In this document: in pieces, positions 23,273 to 37,100 of the stretch | Numbering within the stretch: position 1 is the stretch's first letter | Layout: every line of letters begins with the position of its first letter | DNA from: Sphagnum compactum | Lineage: Eukaryota > Bryophyta > Sphagnopsida > Sphagnales | DNA: 64,000 nt | Reading direction: 5' to 3' | NCBI GenBank assembly: GCA_965153455.1 | Contig: OZ234494.1 | Location: forward strand, 6,758,001 to 6,822,000 | Made by a program: the position numbers and the translations under genes | Notes under the pieces: generated by a model | Told to the model about the DNA's origin: nothing | Databases searched by the model: none | Seen by the model: only the letters and a program-made list of their open reading frames with translations

Positions 23273-23735
23273 GGGGGCAAACCTAAAGAGCCCTGGGGGG
23301 GGGGGGCGTACCTAAAAGCGGAGGCATGTATGCCCCTATAATTAGCGGGGGGAGGCCCATTGAAGCTCTTGGAGAGCCACAATCTAAGGCCCACTTTGGA
23401 AAGGGGCTCCTTGGAAAGGGGCCCTCTAATGATAGGGGTGGCCGGAGAGATTAGTGTTCGCTAGATTGAGGAACTCCCCTGGTTGAAGTACAAAGCCAAG
23501 GGGGCAAAACCTAAAGGAGGGGTGGGGGGAGGAGGACCAGCCGAGAGTACCTAAAAGCTAAAAGCATAAGCAAGTATGCCGCTATAATTTGAGGGGAGAG
23601 GCCCTTGAAGGTCTTGGAGAGCCACAATCTAAGGTCCTCTTTGGAAAGGGGCCCTCTAATGATAGGGGTGCTTGGAGAGAGATTAGTGTTCGCTAATTTA
23701 GGAGCTGCTCTGGTTGAATGGGCTGAGTACTAATC
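23273..23735 (+). repeat. Tandem duplication of about 227 bases
   Basis: Unit A (about 23273-23499) and unit B (about 23500-23735) share 'gggggcaaa(a)cctaaag', 'gtacctaaaag', 'tatgcc.ctataatt', 'cttggagagccacaatctaagg', 'ggaaaggggccctctaatgatagggg' and 'agattagtgttcgct', all in order, with small indels. Unit A also contains a G12 run at 23295-23306. Confidence 0.85.
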
Positions 23736-24717
23736 CCGAAGGGAGAGGTAATTAGGGTTAAGGGTTGAATATTGGGTTGGTGAATCACAAAAGGGTTTTA
23801 ATTTTTTCAAAACAGAAAAAATTGCAAAAATATCATAAAAAGGTTGTGGGGTTGCCAAGATGTAAAGAATGGACAATCACATATTATCTCCATGCCGTCC
23901 ATAGAAGGAAAACCTTGATTCACACAAGCCACAAGTGCTTTTGACATAGATCATTGGATCATGGTTATAACGGCCATCCATTTTGTAACCCTAACCCCCT
24001 TGTTCAAACTTGTGTTTGCTAAACCTTCCTTCCCCCTTTAAAACCCATTTTTGTTGTCAACGTGCAAGCCTACAAGGTTACAAGCTTCAAGCTACAAGTC
24101 TTCAAGCTTCAAAGAGTTAGAGTCAGTGCACATTTCAACAAGCTTTCAAAGTGACCCCTATTCCTTAATGCATTTAGATTCATTGGCAATTACAGCTTGT
24201 TGGTAGGTGAGGTGATGGGGTTTTGATTCAAGGTTTTGGTTTTGTAGTTTTCTTGTAGCTTGTAAGTTCTTTAGAACTTGTAATCACAAGTCGTTGTTCA
24301 ATCTTGAATCTCAATGTTTAGTGACTCACTATTTTTTCAACACTCACCTTGTTGTTTGATCTCAAACTTCAATGCTCATGGTTGTTTGCATGTGTAATGT
24401 CGATTCTTGAGTCATTGAATCATGTTGCTCAAGCCTTAGTGAATTTATTTGTGTAGTCCCAAATTTTGCATCCCTTGTCATTCGATGTTCATCAATTGTT
24501 CACTTTCATCACTCAACACCAGCTCAATGGTTAGTTGCATATTCATTTTCAAATTTTAGAGTTTGAATTTGAATATGTTTTTTTTAATCAAGTATTCACT
24601 TTTAGACATGGGTCTTTTTTTGACACTCAAAAGTTAATAATTTAAATTTTTTGTGTGCATTTTGTGTATTGTTGAGTTCTTGGTTCAAATTTTTTTTTTA
24701 ACATTACGAGCACACAT

Positions 24718-24820
24718 GACACCAAACTCTTGGTTTGGATTTGTTATATGAAGTTGTAGCTACACACGACACCAAACTTTTGGTTCAAATTTGTTATATG
24801 AAGTTGTAGGCACACACAAC
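24718..24820. repeat. 50-base tandem repeat, two copies
   Basis: 'GACACCAAAC' begins at 24718 and again at 24768. Each copy continues through TTTGTTATATGAAGTTGTAG and a CACACA-rich junction. Confidence 0.75.
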
Positions 24821-27800
24821 ATGAATGAGTTGTGACCTAACACCTTAAAGGTTAGGCTCCTCAAACTTTTAGTTCAAACTTTAAATTTTTTTTGTGAAGT
24901 TACATCAAGGTTATGCCTTTCACTTATTGAACTTCAAATTTCTAATAATGACCTAAAACCTTGAAGGTTAAAGCTTTTCAATTTTTTGCTTCAAAGTTCT
25001 TGTGTGAGGTTGTAGGCACATAATGCACATGGGTGTAATCACAATCCAATGAACCAAAAAAGGTGTTACTGTAAAGAAAAATTGTCAAAATTGAAAAAAT
25101 ATTTAGGTTTTATTATTTAGAACCATGGCAATCATGGTAAGTTGTTACTTTTTCATTCATATGAATAACAAAAAATTCAAACCAAAAATCCATTTGATAA
25201 AATTTTAAATTCAAATTTCAATTTAAGACCTTTGAAAATGAACACCTATTGTGTTAAAATCAATTTTGCAAAAGACTATCAAAAGGATTCATATCATTTA
25301 ACAAAATTGATGGAAAAAAAAGTAAAAAGATAAAAAGCTATTAAGCACATTCAAAAAACATTCAAACCTTAAAATAGGTGGAATTCTAAAACTTTAAAAA
25401 TTCAAAGGACTTTCCAAATTTGATTTTGAATTTTAGACCTTCCAAAGTCCTTTACATTTATGAATGGGGTATGACGTACATGATGTGTTAAGAAAGTTGT
25501 AATTTATTATACAAGAAAACATAAAAAAATTTTAAATGAGTTTTTGGATATGATTTGAAATTTTTATCATATTTAAAGATGAAACATTAAATTTATAAAT
25601 AATTAACACACATTTATTCAAAAATTATCTTAAGAAAATTATTGTGTATTTGGACATATAAATATTTTTTATAGCAATTTTTTTTTAATGTTGAAAAATT
25701 CATTTGTATGAAAAATTATTTTTGAACAAAATGACATGTAGTCCTTTTCTAAAGTAACGGAATTGACTCATTGTATCTCATTTGTAACCATACTTTGAAA
25801 TGTTAAAAAATCACAAGATATAATGAGTTATAACTTGCAATGAGTTACAATGAGTTTTCACGTAGTTGTAAATCTTAATCAATTATGGTTTCACAATTAC
25901 ATGTTCCAAATAATTTCAAATTTAAATATTTTTTTGTTAATCAAGTCATGGGAGAAACCCTTGCACTTGATGTGTCTATTTCTTTTGATTTACTTAAATC
26001 CAATCATATGGGTGAATAAAAGGACCAATTACAAAACCCAAAATTAACTATTGTTCCATTTCATAATTCTAACACAATTCCTGAAATGTTTGAACCTTTT
26101 GAAAACTTAAACCCTATTTTTGTTGAAGATGTGTGCTTCTAATCCCAAAAAACAAAATAAAACTTTTGATATTAATGTAAATGAGAAGTTTCAAGATGTT
26201 TGAGTTTTGAAGACACCATTGGCATAACCTATTTTTAATGAAGTCGGCTTGGTTACTTTTATCAAATATCAATTTTGTTTTAAATTGAAAAAAAGGAAAA
26301 GATTTTAATGGTTAAATGGGATTCCATCAAAAAAACATGTAAGTAAAAAGGAAAACTTTTGATGGTAAATGGTTTATGGATTCAAAATGTGGGCATGCAA
26401 AAAATGAAGTTGCTAATATTTAATTATTGACAACAATTGTCTTCCAACATCTTATTGTGACAGATGCAAACATTAGACACCATTTCCTAATGAATGGAAT
26501 TCATCCATAATGTTCATCCATAATTTTTAGTTAAGTTTGAATTAACTCATAGTGAACTCATAATTAACTGACAATTAACTCCTAGGTGATTCCTAATCAA
26601 ATCCCAATTAACTTTCAGTTATGTTTCACTTAACTCATAGTTGACTTTGAATTATGAATGTTCTCAAAAAACTTCTTTACTCGATGCACACATAAAAAAC
26701 CTCCTTGGAAGCTTCCTTAAGCCAGGTCCCCAAAGGGGTATAAATAAAAGTAAAACCTTTCATTTCCTTTAGATTGTTTAACATTAGTCTTAGGCATGAT
26801 CTTACACCATAGCCTTGCCATGTTCTTTTCCTGTTCATGTTTACATATGTTAACATAATAAAAATTTGTTTTCACATTTGTCTTGCACAACTTGTGTTCT
26901 TGTTTTTAATTTTTATGTTCTTATTTTTTATTTACATAATCTTGTCTTGTTCCTTGTTTGAAAGATAGACTTAATCTTTCCTTTATCCTTTGTTCTTATG
27001 GTTTTTCGTGTCCATGACATTTAGTTTTAGTCAAGTAACAGAAGACAAGTAAAAACTTTTTCAATTTGTTATTGTTCTCAATTTTTTGAATAAAAGCAAT
27101 TTAATGATAGATTATGAGAATTTTCAACCTTTGTTTAAGTTTTTAAATTTTTGATATATCCCTAAAACACATTGGTTTGATGGGGCTAGTTCAAAAATGG
27201 CAAAGACACATAGTCATGAAATGAAAAAAAAAACTAAAGTTGTTGTTTAGAATGCCAAGTTTGGTATTTTTTACTTTTGATAAGGTCACATCCATGGATC
27301 ATGCAAGTTGAGCAAATGTGTAAGGTTATGTTGTGCAAGATTGTTGTCAAATACCTTCGTTGTTGAATGTCCAACAAGTGCTTTCTAGATCTAAAGCTAA
27401 TAATTTAACTTTATTAATCATGAATTCATTGATGACACATGGGGGTTTGAAGGAATAGGAACTTATTTCAAGGTTAGTTTGTCTCGGTGCTAATGGGGTC
27501 AACACTTTCCAAGGCCTTAGATTTAAAGTTATAGTTTAAAGTTAATGTCAATATGTTCCCTTTGTCATTAGTGTGCATTGTATGGTTCATTGGACAAACT
27601 TGGGAGTGTAAACCTTTTCAAACCTATCTTTGGTTTTTGCATTGAGAGTTTTTTGCAATGTATCCATGCTTATTTCAACCATAGCCCCAAGAGATATTTG
27701 GAATTTGTTGAATTGGTAGAAAATCATGGAAACAAAAGGCAATAAAATATTGTGGAACATGAAAACTAAATAGATATTCATGATCAATCTTGTCAAATAT

Positions 27801-28339
27801 GTTGTTTGAATATCACATTCTTTTCATGAAGATGATGTTAGATGCACCCAAGATAGCTTTTGCCAAATCTAACTTGTGTTTGTTAACTAATGTTGAAACA
27901 TTTATGGGGTTGGATGTTATTATGCCACTACTAAAGATAATACATTTTTTGATCAAATTTGCACAATTGCAATGACATGTTTGTGTGTGATTTTATTGCA
28001 ATAGTTAAGATTTGTGAAGGGGATGTATATTGGATGTATTGTGACATCCATTCGTTTTTTTAAGGCAATATGTTTATGAATTTCCACGTCTTGATCAATT
28101 ATGTTCAGGAGAGCATAAATCTCCATTAGATTATTAATTTGAATATACAATCAAATCATTTAGCATTTGAGTTTGTTGGACAACATATTTTGGCCACATT
28201 TGTAATCTTTTTTTGTAAACCCATTTCATTGCATGTAGATGCCCTTATTGTAGAAAAAATCTTTGAGTAAGGTAGATCGGCCCATCACTGATCGCTTGCC
28301 TATGACCAAACACTTATTTATATCTTCATCATATGTGCT

Positions 28340-28750
28340 TCATTTTGAATGATTTAAAATGATATGGGAGTGTTACCTCAAGCTCTAGAAATCATCTTTG
28401 AAGTGCAAAGAGAAAAGAGTAATATAAAAAATAACAAGAAGAAAAATAAGCTTTCCAACGTACAAAATGCGTTTTTTTCTTTTTCATTCTCTTTGGACCC
28501 CTCCTACTTTCAAACCTCATAACTTTCTTATTTCTTATTCATTTTAAATGATTTAACATGTTATAGGAGCGCCACCTAAAGTTCTACAAATCATCTTGGA
28601 ACTTTAATAGCAACATAATAGCATACAAGGAATTTTTTGGGTGTTTGGGAACTGGCTTTTGTAGTGTTTGGTGGTTTGTTTTTTTGAGTTTTTGATCCCC
28701 TTTACTTTGGGGGGTTGTAACTTTTTCATATCTAAACTATTTTTTATGAT
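28340..28750. repeat. Diverged tandem repeat, about 199-base period
   Basis: 'gatttaaaatgatatgggag' at 28351 is matched by 'gatttaacatgttataggag' at 28550. Each is followed by a shared 'cacctaa/ctcaagctcta' segment and 'aatcatcttgaa'. The zones 'ggacccctcctactttc' (28494) and 'gatcccctttactttgg' (28694) also correspond. Confidence 0.55.
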
Positions 28751-30266
28751 TATTAGTGCATCAAATGCGCCAAGAAAAAGGCTCAAGTTTTGTTTGGACA
28801 CCAGAAACAATGGAGCTTTCCTTTTCGATTTGGCCTACCCTAAACGTTTAAGCGTTTAGTCACCGGTCGATCTACCCTACTTCAAGTTGGTTGAATTTAT
28901 TGTCATACAAGTTATTGGTTTATTGAAAAATGAATGTTGTTTGTCTAGGTTCACCTTCAAGAAGACTAAACTACAAAACAAATTGATTCCACATTTGGAG
29001 CTAGTCATTCATATGTTCAACCATAAGTTTTCACCTTGCAAGACTTTCCTTTTGGAACAACAATTCCAAATTGGAAAAATAATAGAACTCGATATGAAGT
29101 TTGAAGGTTGCTCAAGTTTCACATTTTTCTCCTTTGCATCTTATATCATGATTATTTGAACTTGAACCTTTTTTTTTTTTTTTGGCGATTTGGTTGGATA
29201 TTGAAATGTTTGCAAAGTTGGAAGTTGGATATTTGGTTTACTTGTTGCAACTTGTTTCACTTCTTTATTGGCCCACCAAAATTTTGAGTTGTTGAGTTCC
29301 TTAACCTTGTTACAAAAGTTTGTTAAGTTTTTTTATGAAGCTCCTATTTAATGGTTCATTGTTATGAATCTACGACATCATTTTGAGAATGACTTGTGGG
29401 CCATGGATGGTAGGAATTGGCAATGGGCATACAACATTTAGTTGATTATTTTTAATGGTTGCTACAACTTGAGTTTTGATGGTATCAAGACAAATGAACC
29501 TCCTTTTGTTTTCATGATTCATGGTTTTGGTATAAGGTGCACCTTCAACCAATCCCCTTTTGCACCTTTTGGAATTATGATTTGTGTTTCATGATGAACA
29601 TGCAAAGTTAATATTTTTCTTTTTGCATGTTAGGTTTTATGCTACAATGGGTAGGGCCTTGATGGGTTATGGTTCAATTCCCCCATATAGATTTGTCACC
29701 ACAAATTGAAAATAAAAAACCCTTTGTTTACATAAGATGTGATAAAATTTTAAAGCTTGTAAATCTAAAACTTATTTAAAAAATTCTCCTTTTGCAAATT
29801 AGGATCAACCAAATGAATTCCCAAATTGCTGAAAAAATTTACATTTATCCTTGCCATGTAACCAATTCAAAAAAAAAAAAACCCATTGCTCTAAGGGGTT
29901 AGATGGATAATAATTTTTGCTAAGTTTTTTGCACTTGAACCCATCCAACAAAAGTACAAGGCAAATGAGAACACAAGTAAACACAACCTAAAGAGAAAAC
30001 AAAAGCAAACAATCAACAAAAATAAGGTAAAGACCTTATGCAAAGAGGACTCGTGACTACAAAATGACAATCAACGATAACAAAAAAAGACCTAAGATGA
30101 AAGAATTGTCATTTGACACAAATCAACTAACGATGGAGGTGCACGAGCTATGATGTGTGAGGAGGCTTGATTTGAACGGTCTTCATTCCAGAGATCCTCC
30201 AAAGCCTTGTTGATATTGTCAAAAGCCCTAGGGCCTATGACTCCAGCTTTTTGATCTAAAAGCCCT

Positions 30267-30470
30267 GCTACCCTATCAAATTCTAATATATTTTGATAGA
30301 TAAATTTTGATATAAATTTTGATATAAATTTGAAAATAAATTTTGATACATAAGCTTAACAAAATATATCAAATTTGATACATAAGCTTAAATAAATAAA
30401 TAAGCTTATTTGATACATAAGCTTATTTATTTATTTATCTATCAAAATATATTAGAATTTGATATGTAGC
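30267..30470. mobile_element. MITE-like inverted-repeat element, about 204 bases
   Basis: The terminal arms are perfect over 31 bases (30274-30304 against 30434-30464, starting TATCAAATTCTAATATATTT). They extend to 'gctac' and 'gtagc' outside (30267-30271, 30466-30470) with two or three unpaired bases between. The interior has three copies of GATACATAAGCTTA and a second nested inverted repeat. There is no coding capacity, and no clear target duplication is seen. A MITE or a foldback relic is likely. Confidence 0.6.
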
Positions 30471-30758
30471 TTTACCTTTCAAGAGAATATGTATTAAACC
30501 AGTTTTGTCCTCCAATTCTGACTTTTATGAAAAGCCTTCAGTTTCAATTCTGAGAAATGAATTGGAATTGTCTCGGTTTTGATTCCGATTCCACACATTA
30601 ATTAAAAAAAACTTGGAATTGTCTTCATTTTGGTTCCCAATTCCAAACAAAAATAAAACTGGAATAGATATTCTTTGCACCATTTCCGTGATGCTCTGCA
30701 AAAGTTTTCATGAGAACCTCACAAGTACTTTGTTCAACTTGTGATGTTTGTCATGCTT

Positions 30759-30783
30759 GGGGGGAGGGGAGGGGGGGGGGGGG
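30759..30783 (+). repeat. G-rich tract with quadruplex potential
   Basis: Runs of six, four and thirteen G separated by single A bases satisfy the simple four-run G-quadruplex pattern. Confidence 0.8.
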
Positions 30784-31079
30784 TAGAGAGGCATTCTATT
30801 GCAATTGCCATGATTATCTAGTACTAGATATGCATATAATTAAACTAAACTGGGTATGTAGGCGGTCTTTCTACTAGCTTGAAAATTGGCCTTTGTTATG
30901 TATCCAAAGGGCCAACAAGAGAATTGACCCAAAAAATTTCTTGAAGCTAAGAATTATGCGTTTTGCATATCAAACTTGAAAGTGTAAAATTATTAAATAG
31001 TCAGATTGATCTTCACACAACCTTAACAATGTGGGTGCCCACTAGGTATATTTTTGGGCATTCAGTGTTCTAATCCAAT

Positions 31080-31104
31080 GGGGGGGGGGGGTGGGGGGAG
31101 GGGA
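31080..31104 (+). repeat. G-rich tract with quadruplex potential
   Basis: G12, T, G6, A, G4 in a row. It is the second such tract within about 300 bases on the same strand. Confidence 0.8.
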
Positions 31105-34100
31105 GAAAAGGGAGAGGAACCAATGGACTCCAAACATGTTGCACTCCAAAAAGATTAGGAGGACCCACAAGGCCACTTTTGAAGCTTTTATTTGGCCCCT
31201 TTAGTTGGCTTTTGTGCCCTTTCGCAATTAAAGGGCCCATTCCATTCCCAAGCATGATTGGTTTTTGATTCACTTTTCAAGAGCTTTTATGAATCATCAA
31301 TTTGCATTTAAATTGACATTCGGAAGACCACAAAATAAAGCTAAGAATATATGGCTGCTTGTCCCACTTAGGAAAACACTTGTAAAAAGTTCTTCAATTA
31401 TAGGACATAAAAAAAACTGGTTCCGTAAATATTTTAAATTTTTGAATTGAATGAGGGGAAAGTAGTTGTCCCTTGTTGATCTTGTTAACTTGATTTGACA
31501 AAATGGTGGTCTCTATGGTTTGGGTGAGAGTTAAAAGGCATGGAATCGTTTTGACAATGCTACAATTTTCACATGTCCAATGTGTGAGTTTTGTTACGCA
31601 TATATTGTTTTTTTTCATGCATTTGTGAAGGTTTTATTGGTTTTGTCCATAGGAAATAGATTGTGCATTGGTGTAGGATATGGGGATAAAATTGTGGCTT
31701 GAACTTGACCCAATGTGCAAGTGACATTTTGATTATTATTATGTGTGCATATGATGAATGGGCATATTTAATGAAAGGGTTCTAGATCCAATAAGGGAAG
31801 TTTTTAGTTTGAAATTTGTCATGCCATAAAAGATAGAGTCATCAAGGGATGAACTACTTGTTCAAATGGAAAGGTAGTGAAGAAGCATGAGGCTTTATTC
31901 GGAAGCCAAAACTCATATATGTAGATTTTAATGACAACAAACATGTATTTTTTCTCAACAAATTGGTATGCCTATTTTGTTATCATCATATTAACAGAGC
32001 TAGGGTAGATAGGTTGATATCCAAACACTTAAAATTAAGAGGGTATAATGCATTGTTTTCAAGCATTTTGCTCTATGAATATACCCATTTTCCTTTTTTT
32101 CTTCTTTGTTGTTTAATTGTTTTGAAAGTTCCAAGAGATATTGTAAACCTTCACTTGATGCACCCATAGCCATGAAAATCATTATAAAAACACAAAGAAT
32201 GAAAAACATATGAATAAATGTTTGATTATTGACTTTTGTTTCATAATGGGCATGTCAAACCTTAATGTACACTCTATTTTACCAAACATGTTTATTTCAC
32301 AATGTGTTCATAAATCATAACTATTTCCAAAAAATAAGATGATTTAGTCATGTGCATTATTGCCATTATGGAAGTTATGGAAAATAGGTCATGTTCAAAG
32401 GCATGCAAAACATAACCATATTTCGTGAAAATTGAAATGCCTTATTTTCATCCATGTAAAGAATGACTATGAAATTTTCATCCAAGTAAACAAAAGGTTA
32501 TAGAATCATCGGGCAAATGAGAGCCCAAAGTGGTAGCTTGTGTTAATTAGTAGGTCATTAATGAATAGGTTGTAACTCATGACCTAACAACGAATTAAAG
32601 CATTAAGATTCTCATGAAGGATGGTTATGGTATTATGTAGATGAAAGTTTTATGATGAGGAGTTCACATTTTTCCTTGCATGACATGAAGATTCACATCA
32701 TTTGATGGTAAGGCCTTTAGATTGAATTGTGTGGTATCAAGGTACCTTTCGAGTATGTTGTGTTGAATGTTGTAGGTACATGAACATGAAAGCTTTCATT
32801 CTAAGCTTGCCAAAGTCCTTGTTAAGTGTCTTCCCTTGGTACACATTAATCAAACTAATGTGGCCTGTGCCATTGTCCCAAGTGTTACCACGTCCTCAAC
32901 TAAATTTTCCTTCCAAAACCTGGTTTTTTGAAATTTATTTGAATTTTCAATGGCAGAAATCACTTAAAAATCAATATCTCCCACATTTTGAATCCAAATC
33001 TTACCAAATAAATTTCATTAAATCCTCCTCATCAAGATCTTTCCAAGAACACCAAAGGCACATTCCAATTCCTTCAAAATTTTCAGCTATGATTTAATTT
33101 AATTTTCAGTGAAAAAATCGTTCAATATTCAAGAACTTTTGCACCGCAAGTCCAAACGTCATGGAACCAAGCCCATGCACACCCCCTTGAGAGCTTTCCA
33201 AATACACCAAGAACATGATCTGAAGCATCCTAGTTCGGTGGATCTCGTAACTACAAAACGAAACAAAGTACCATTATGAAAGAAATTACCTTTCTTCATA
33301 GATAGATTTAACACTAAAACTTTTGCCCATAAACATCTTGTCACATGTTTCAAATTAGTTAGGTTTATGCACCAATTTGAAAACTAGAAAAAAAATTTAA
33401 CCTTATAAATTATTAGTGTACTACTTTGTATGCTTAGAGGAAATTAAAAAATGGAAAAATTATGTAGATGTTGCACAAGTTATTAAAACAATTGAAAAAC
33501 ATATTAGTTAATTTTGTGACACATTTTGTTTGTTTATTGGTTTTCTATGAATTAAAGGAGCAGTAAGATTACTGAATCCAATGTCTATGTGGTTTTCTTA
33601 CCCTAGAATCCAAATTTCACAAAATAAGTTTTTCTAATGAAATTTATTGTAACTTGTTGTTAGACTATGTTAGGCATTGGCCCAATATCTTATGTAAGCC
33701 ATGTGATGACCAATGTTGAAAATAAATTGTTTTTGAAAATGGATGCATGTTGGAAATAGATTAAATTTTGAAAATGTGCATGTGTTTTTTTGTCACATTT
33801 AAAAAATGATTGAAAATGATCAAATGTTCATACCATCATGGTTCATTGTTTTTTAAATTGTAAATTACAACTTTGTTTTATATACCATTTACATCATACC
33901 CCCTTGCTAATTGGTTAAGGAATTTTGAAATTCATACATTTTGAAATCTCAAATGTACTTTTAAAATATTCAAATTACACATTTTAAAAAAAGTATTGAG
34001 GGACTTTTTTAGTGTGGCTTGTAATTACATATCATTTAATGTTTTTGGGTCATCAACAAGTTTGTATTTAAATAATTTAACGGGCCATTAATTAAATGGA

Positions 34101-37100
34101 CATCATTTAATGTAGTTTCACAATTTCAAAAGCATTTAATCCAAACCAAAACCTAAAATTGAATTACATGAATATTTAATTTGAATTACCTAACATTCAT
34201 ATTGATCATTTATCACAACTTACCATGATTTTCAAATGGAAATACATAAACTTATTTAAAATTGTATGGACTTTTCATTGTGACATGACTACCTTTTGAC
34301 TCATGTGATTGTGTTTATGATAAATTACCTATTGTCTATCATTTCAAAACTTCAAATTTATTTGCAATGTATTTGGCTCATTTGTCCACTCTTTTCATGG
34401 GTGGGCATTTTAAACACTTTTCCAAGGCATGAAAAATAAAATTTTAAAGTTATTAAAAACATTACACCTATTTGTGTTACATTAGGTTTTTCCTTATAAG
34501 TTGGGGTGATAGGTTGAAAATGTTTTTACGGTATCAATAGAACAACCATTTTGGGTGGTTTTTAGACATTAGACCACTTTGTAACACATTTGGTTTCAAT
34601 TGCCAAAAAATCCTGGTGTCACGATTCTAATTATATGTAAAGCACTAGTCTTGACACATATCATATATGTTGTTGCTTCAATGTTATTGACCTTTTTTGT
34701 TCATCATTTTAATCAAAATTGTTTACATCCAATGCACATTACCTAGTATGTTTAAGATGGTTGTATGTTTGTGAATTATTTGGACATTGATCCCTTGTAC
34801 ATAAGGTGTGAATTGGAATTTGGCATTAGTTATGTGACACAATCCATATTAATATAATGATGTTAGAATGTCATTGTTTTGATTCAATTAATTTGGAACA
34901 GAAAAAATGTGTTGTAATTTTCCATGGCATTTTCAAGCAAATAAAAACATATTCAATCCTAATCAACCACTCAATAGAGAGGACATTTAATCCCTTGAAT
35001 ATCAAAATGAACATTGATTACTTGCCAATATAGCTAAACCTTTTATCACTTTTCTGCTTCCAAATTTTGCTTATTTGCAAGTGATAATTCAATTCCAAAC
35101 AAGACCAAATTTATACCAGCAAGTCTTGACATTTGTGTGATCATGTTTTACAAAAGCTATTTGCTTTCATTGGGCCGATACTAAATTGCACACATGACTC
35201 AACACAAATAGAATAAAATTAATTCCAAAAGTTGGTTGAATGAAATTTAATTTGGTTGCAACATGTTGAAGGAACATATAGCACAATATGAAGGAAGGGT
35301 TTCAAACTAGAAGACCATGCTTTTGATTGATAATTTATGGAAAAGTTGAATAAACCAAAAATGTATTCCTCTCTCACTTTAGAATTGGGCAAAGCCATTA
35401 ATTTGTCCATATGCCTCTGTACATACTAATCGATTGCACAAGCATTGCTTCACTAGGATTCCTTTCACCATACACAGATGTGACCTCAAAGACTGCCTAT
35501 TTGTTTGAACTTGTGTTTGAAGAAAGTTGCACATGGGGACAAAATTGCCACCCATAGCCATAGATTTTGTTTTTCACTCTTTTGTGCCAGCACCAATTAT
35601 GTGAACTTTATAACGTTCCTTTGAGGGTGGTCAATGGTTCTACTTTTGAACACAAAGTTTTTAGCATAATATACAGTTACGCATCCTCAGCTCGAAAGCT
35701 GACATACTATATATCCATGAGAATTGAGATTGCAGAGAGAAATCTCCACAACAACAATTTGAAACGTAAACTGACAACAATGAGTGCAGCTGCAAACTTA
35801 TGATAGTCGCTCACAAAGTGTCGGAGCACATCATCACCTTCACTTAGAGTAGCAGTGACAAGCTGCCATTGAGTACTAACTACCAACTGACTTCATCGGC
35901 TCCCAAAAGTGTTTGTAGGTAATGATGAGCTGACAAGAATACTCCACATATTTGCTAACTGCAATATTCCAATGCTGTTTTTTGTTGTCTGTGGAAGCTC
36001 TCAATCACATTAGTTTACATTACTTGCTCCAATTTTCAAGCCTTAAACTAAACCCATGATACAAAATATCTGCAAAAAAATTTGGACAGTGCATCAAATG
36101 TGTGCACCATGCATCAGGTGATACACAGTGTGCTCTAGCATTATACATCACAGTTCTGAAGAACAAACAGGTACACGATCAATCATACCTCAGGTAAATC
36201 CAACCAGCTTCATATATCTCCAAATCAATCCCCATGGGTTTCAGCACTCTTGATTTGCCTGTTACTAGGATTGGTATTATAGCTAAGAGTTGTGAAGCCA
36301 ATTTCCCACTTGCATAATGTAGGCTCTGCTGCACAAGTGAGTTTTGAAAATTATACAAACTGAGAAGGGGATTTATCGGATCGCAGAGGCTTCTCAGATA
36401 GTACAATGATATGGCTGTGAAGGTCCCTGGGATCCACAAAGAGCCAACCATTTCATTAAAAAGCTCTGAAAGATGCAGACAGCTAGAATTTTTTTCACCG
36501 TTCTTCACAGCCACAAATTAGCAGAATGAAAAGAAAAACAAATATAAATTATTGCATCACATATTGCAACCATGCACTCATTTTTCTTCACTTGGCTCTT
36601 ATTGCATATTTCAATTGTGGCAACCAACATATACACGCTCTACAGCATATCCTAAAAGACACCCTTTTCGACAAGTAGAAATCTTCAACACTTTTCAAGT
36701 TGCCAGTCACCCGTAGCAGATTGCCTGGTCCTAGAGGAACCATAAAACTGTGCCCATTACCCCTCAAGAAGACAAAAGGGGAGATTCCTTAAAATCTTTC
36801 AAATACAGTACAAGGATTCCTTTCACAGCCAACAAAAACAGAAACAATTTATGCAAGCAGACAATTCCACCACAATATCAAATTGCATTGAGATCATTCA
36901 GATGGTGAAGCATTACCAAGCTTATCAGTTGCAAACAAGAGGGGCAATTACTGCTCCCTGGAAGTTTACAGCCCTGCAAAAGCTTAGAGGCTATGGCAGA
37001 GCTATGCTGATCATATATCGGAATGATCTGAAGTAGTTGAAATATCAATGAATGCATATATTGAAGGCTACTTTCAAGACTAACTCAAATGTTTGTTGGA

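Larger units (their letters stand above)
23736..30266. other. AT-rich gene-free DNA
   Basis: No gene is recognised. Local repeats include a 50-base tandem pair at about 24718-24820 (ACACCAAAC..TTGGTT, then TTTGTTATATGAAGTTGTAG) and a TTAACT-rich stretch near 26520-26650. A diverged pair with a 199-base period runs over 28340-28750. A TATA-like 'gtataaataaaag' near 26740 could belong to an old LTR, but no primer-binding site, polypurine tract or reverse transcriptase motif is visible. Confidence 0.45.

Noticed and set aside
22539-23315. 258-residue plus-strand open frame
   Set aside because: It lies antisense to the F-box N-terminus and its leader, and its Pro/Ser-rich content reflects the opposite strand's codons and C/A runs.
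26660-27100. LTR of a retrotransposon
   Set aside because: A TATA-like site followed by T-rich sequence hinted at this, but no matching second LTR, primer-binding site or polymerase motif was found.
36179-36514. 111-residue minus-strand open frame
   Set aside because: No known domain and no neighbouring exon in phase; surrounding DNA is repeat-rich and AT-rich.
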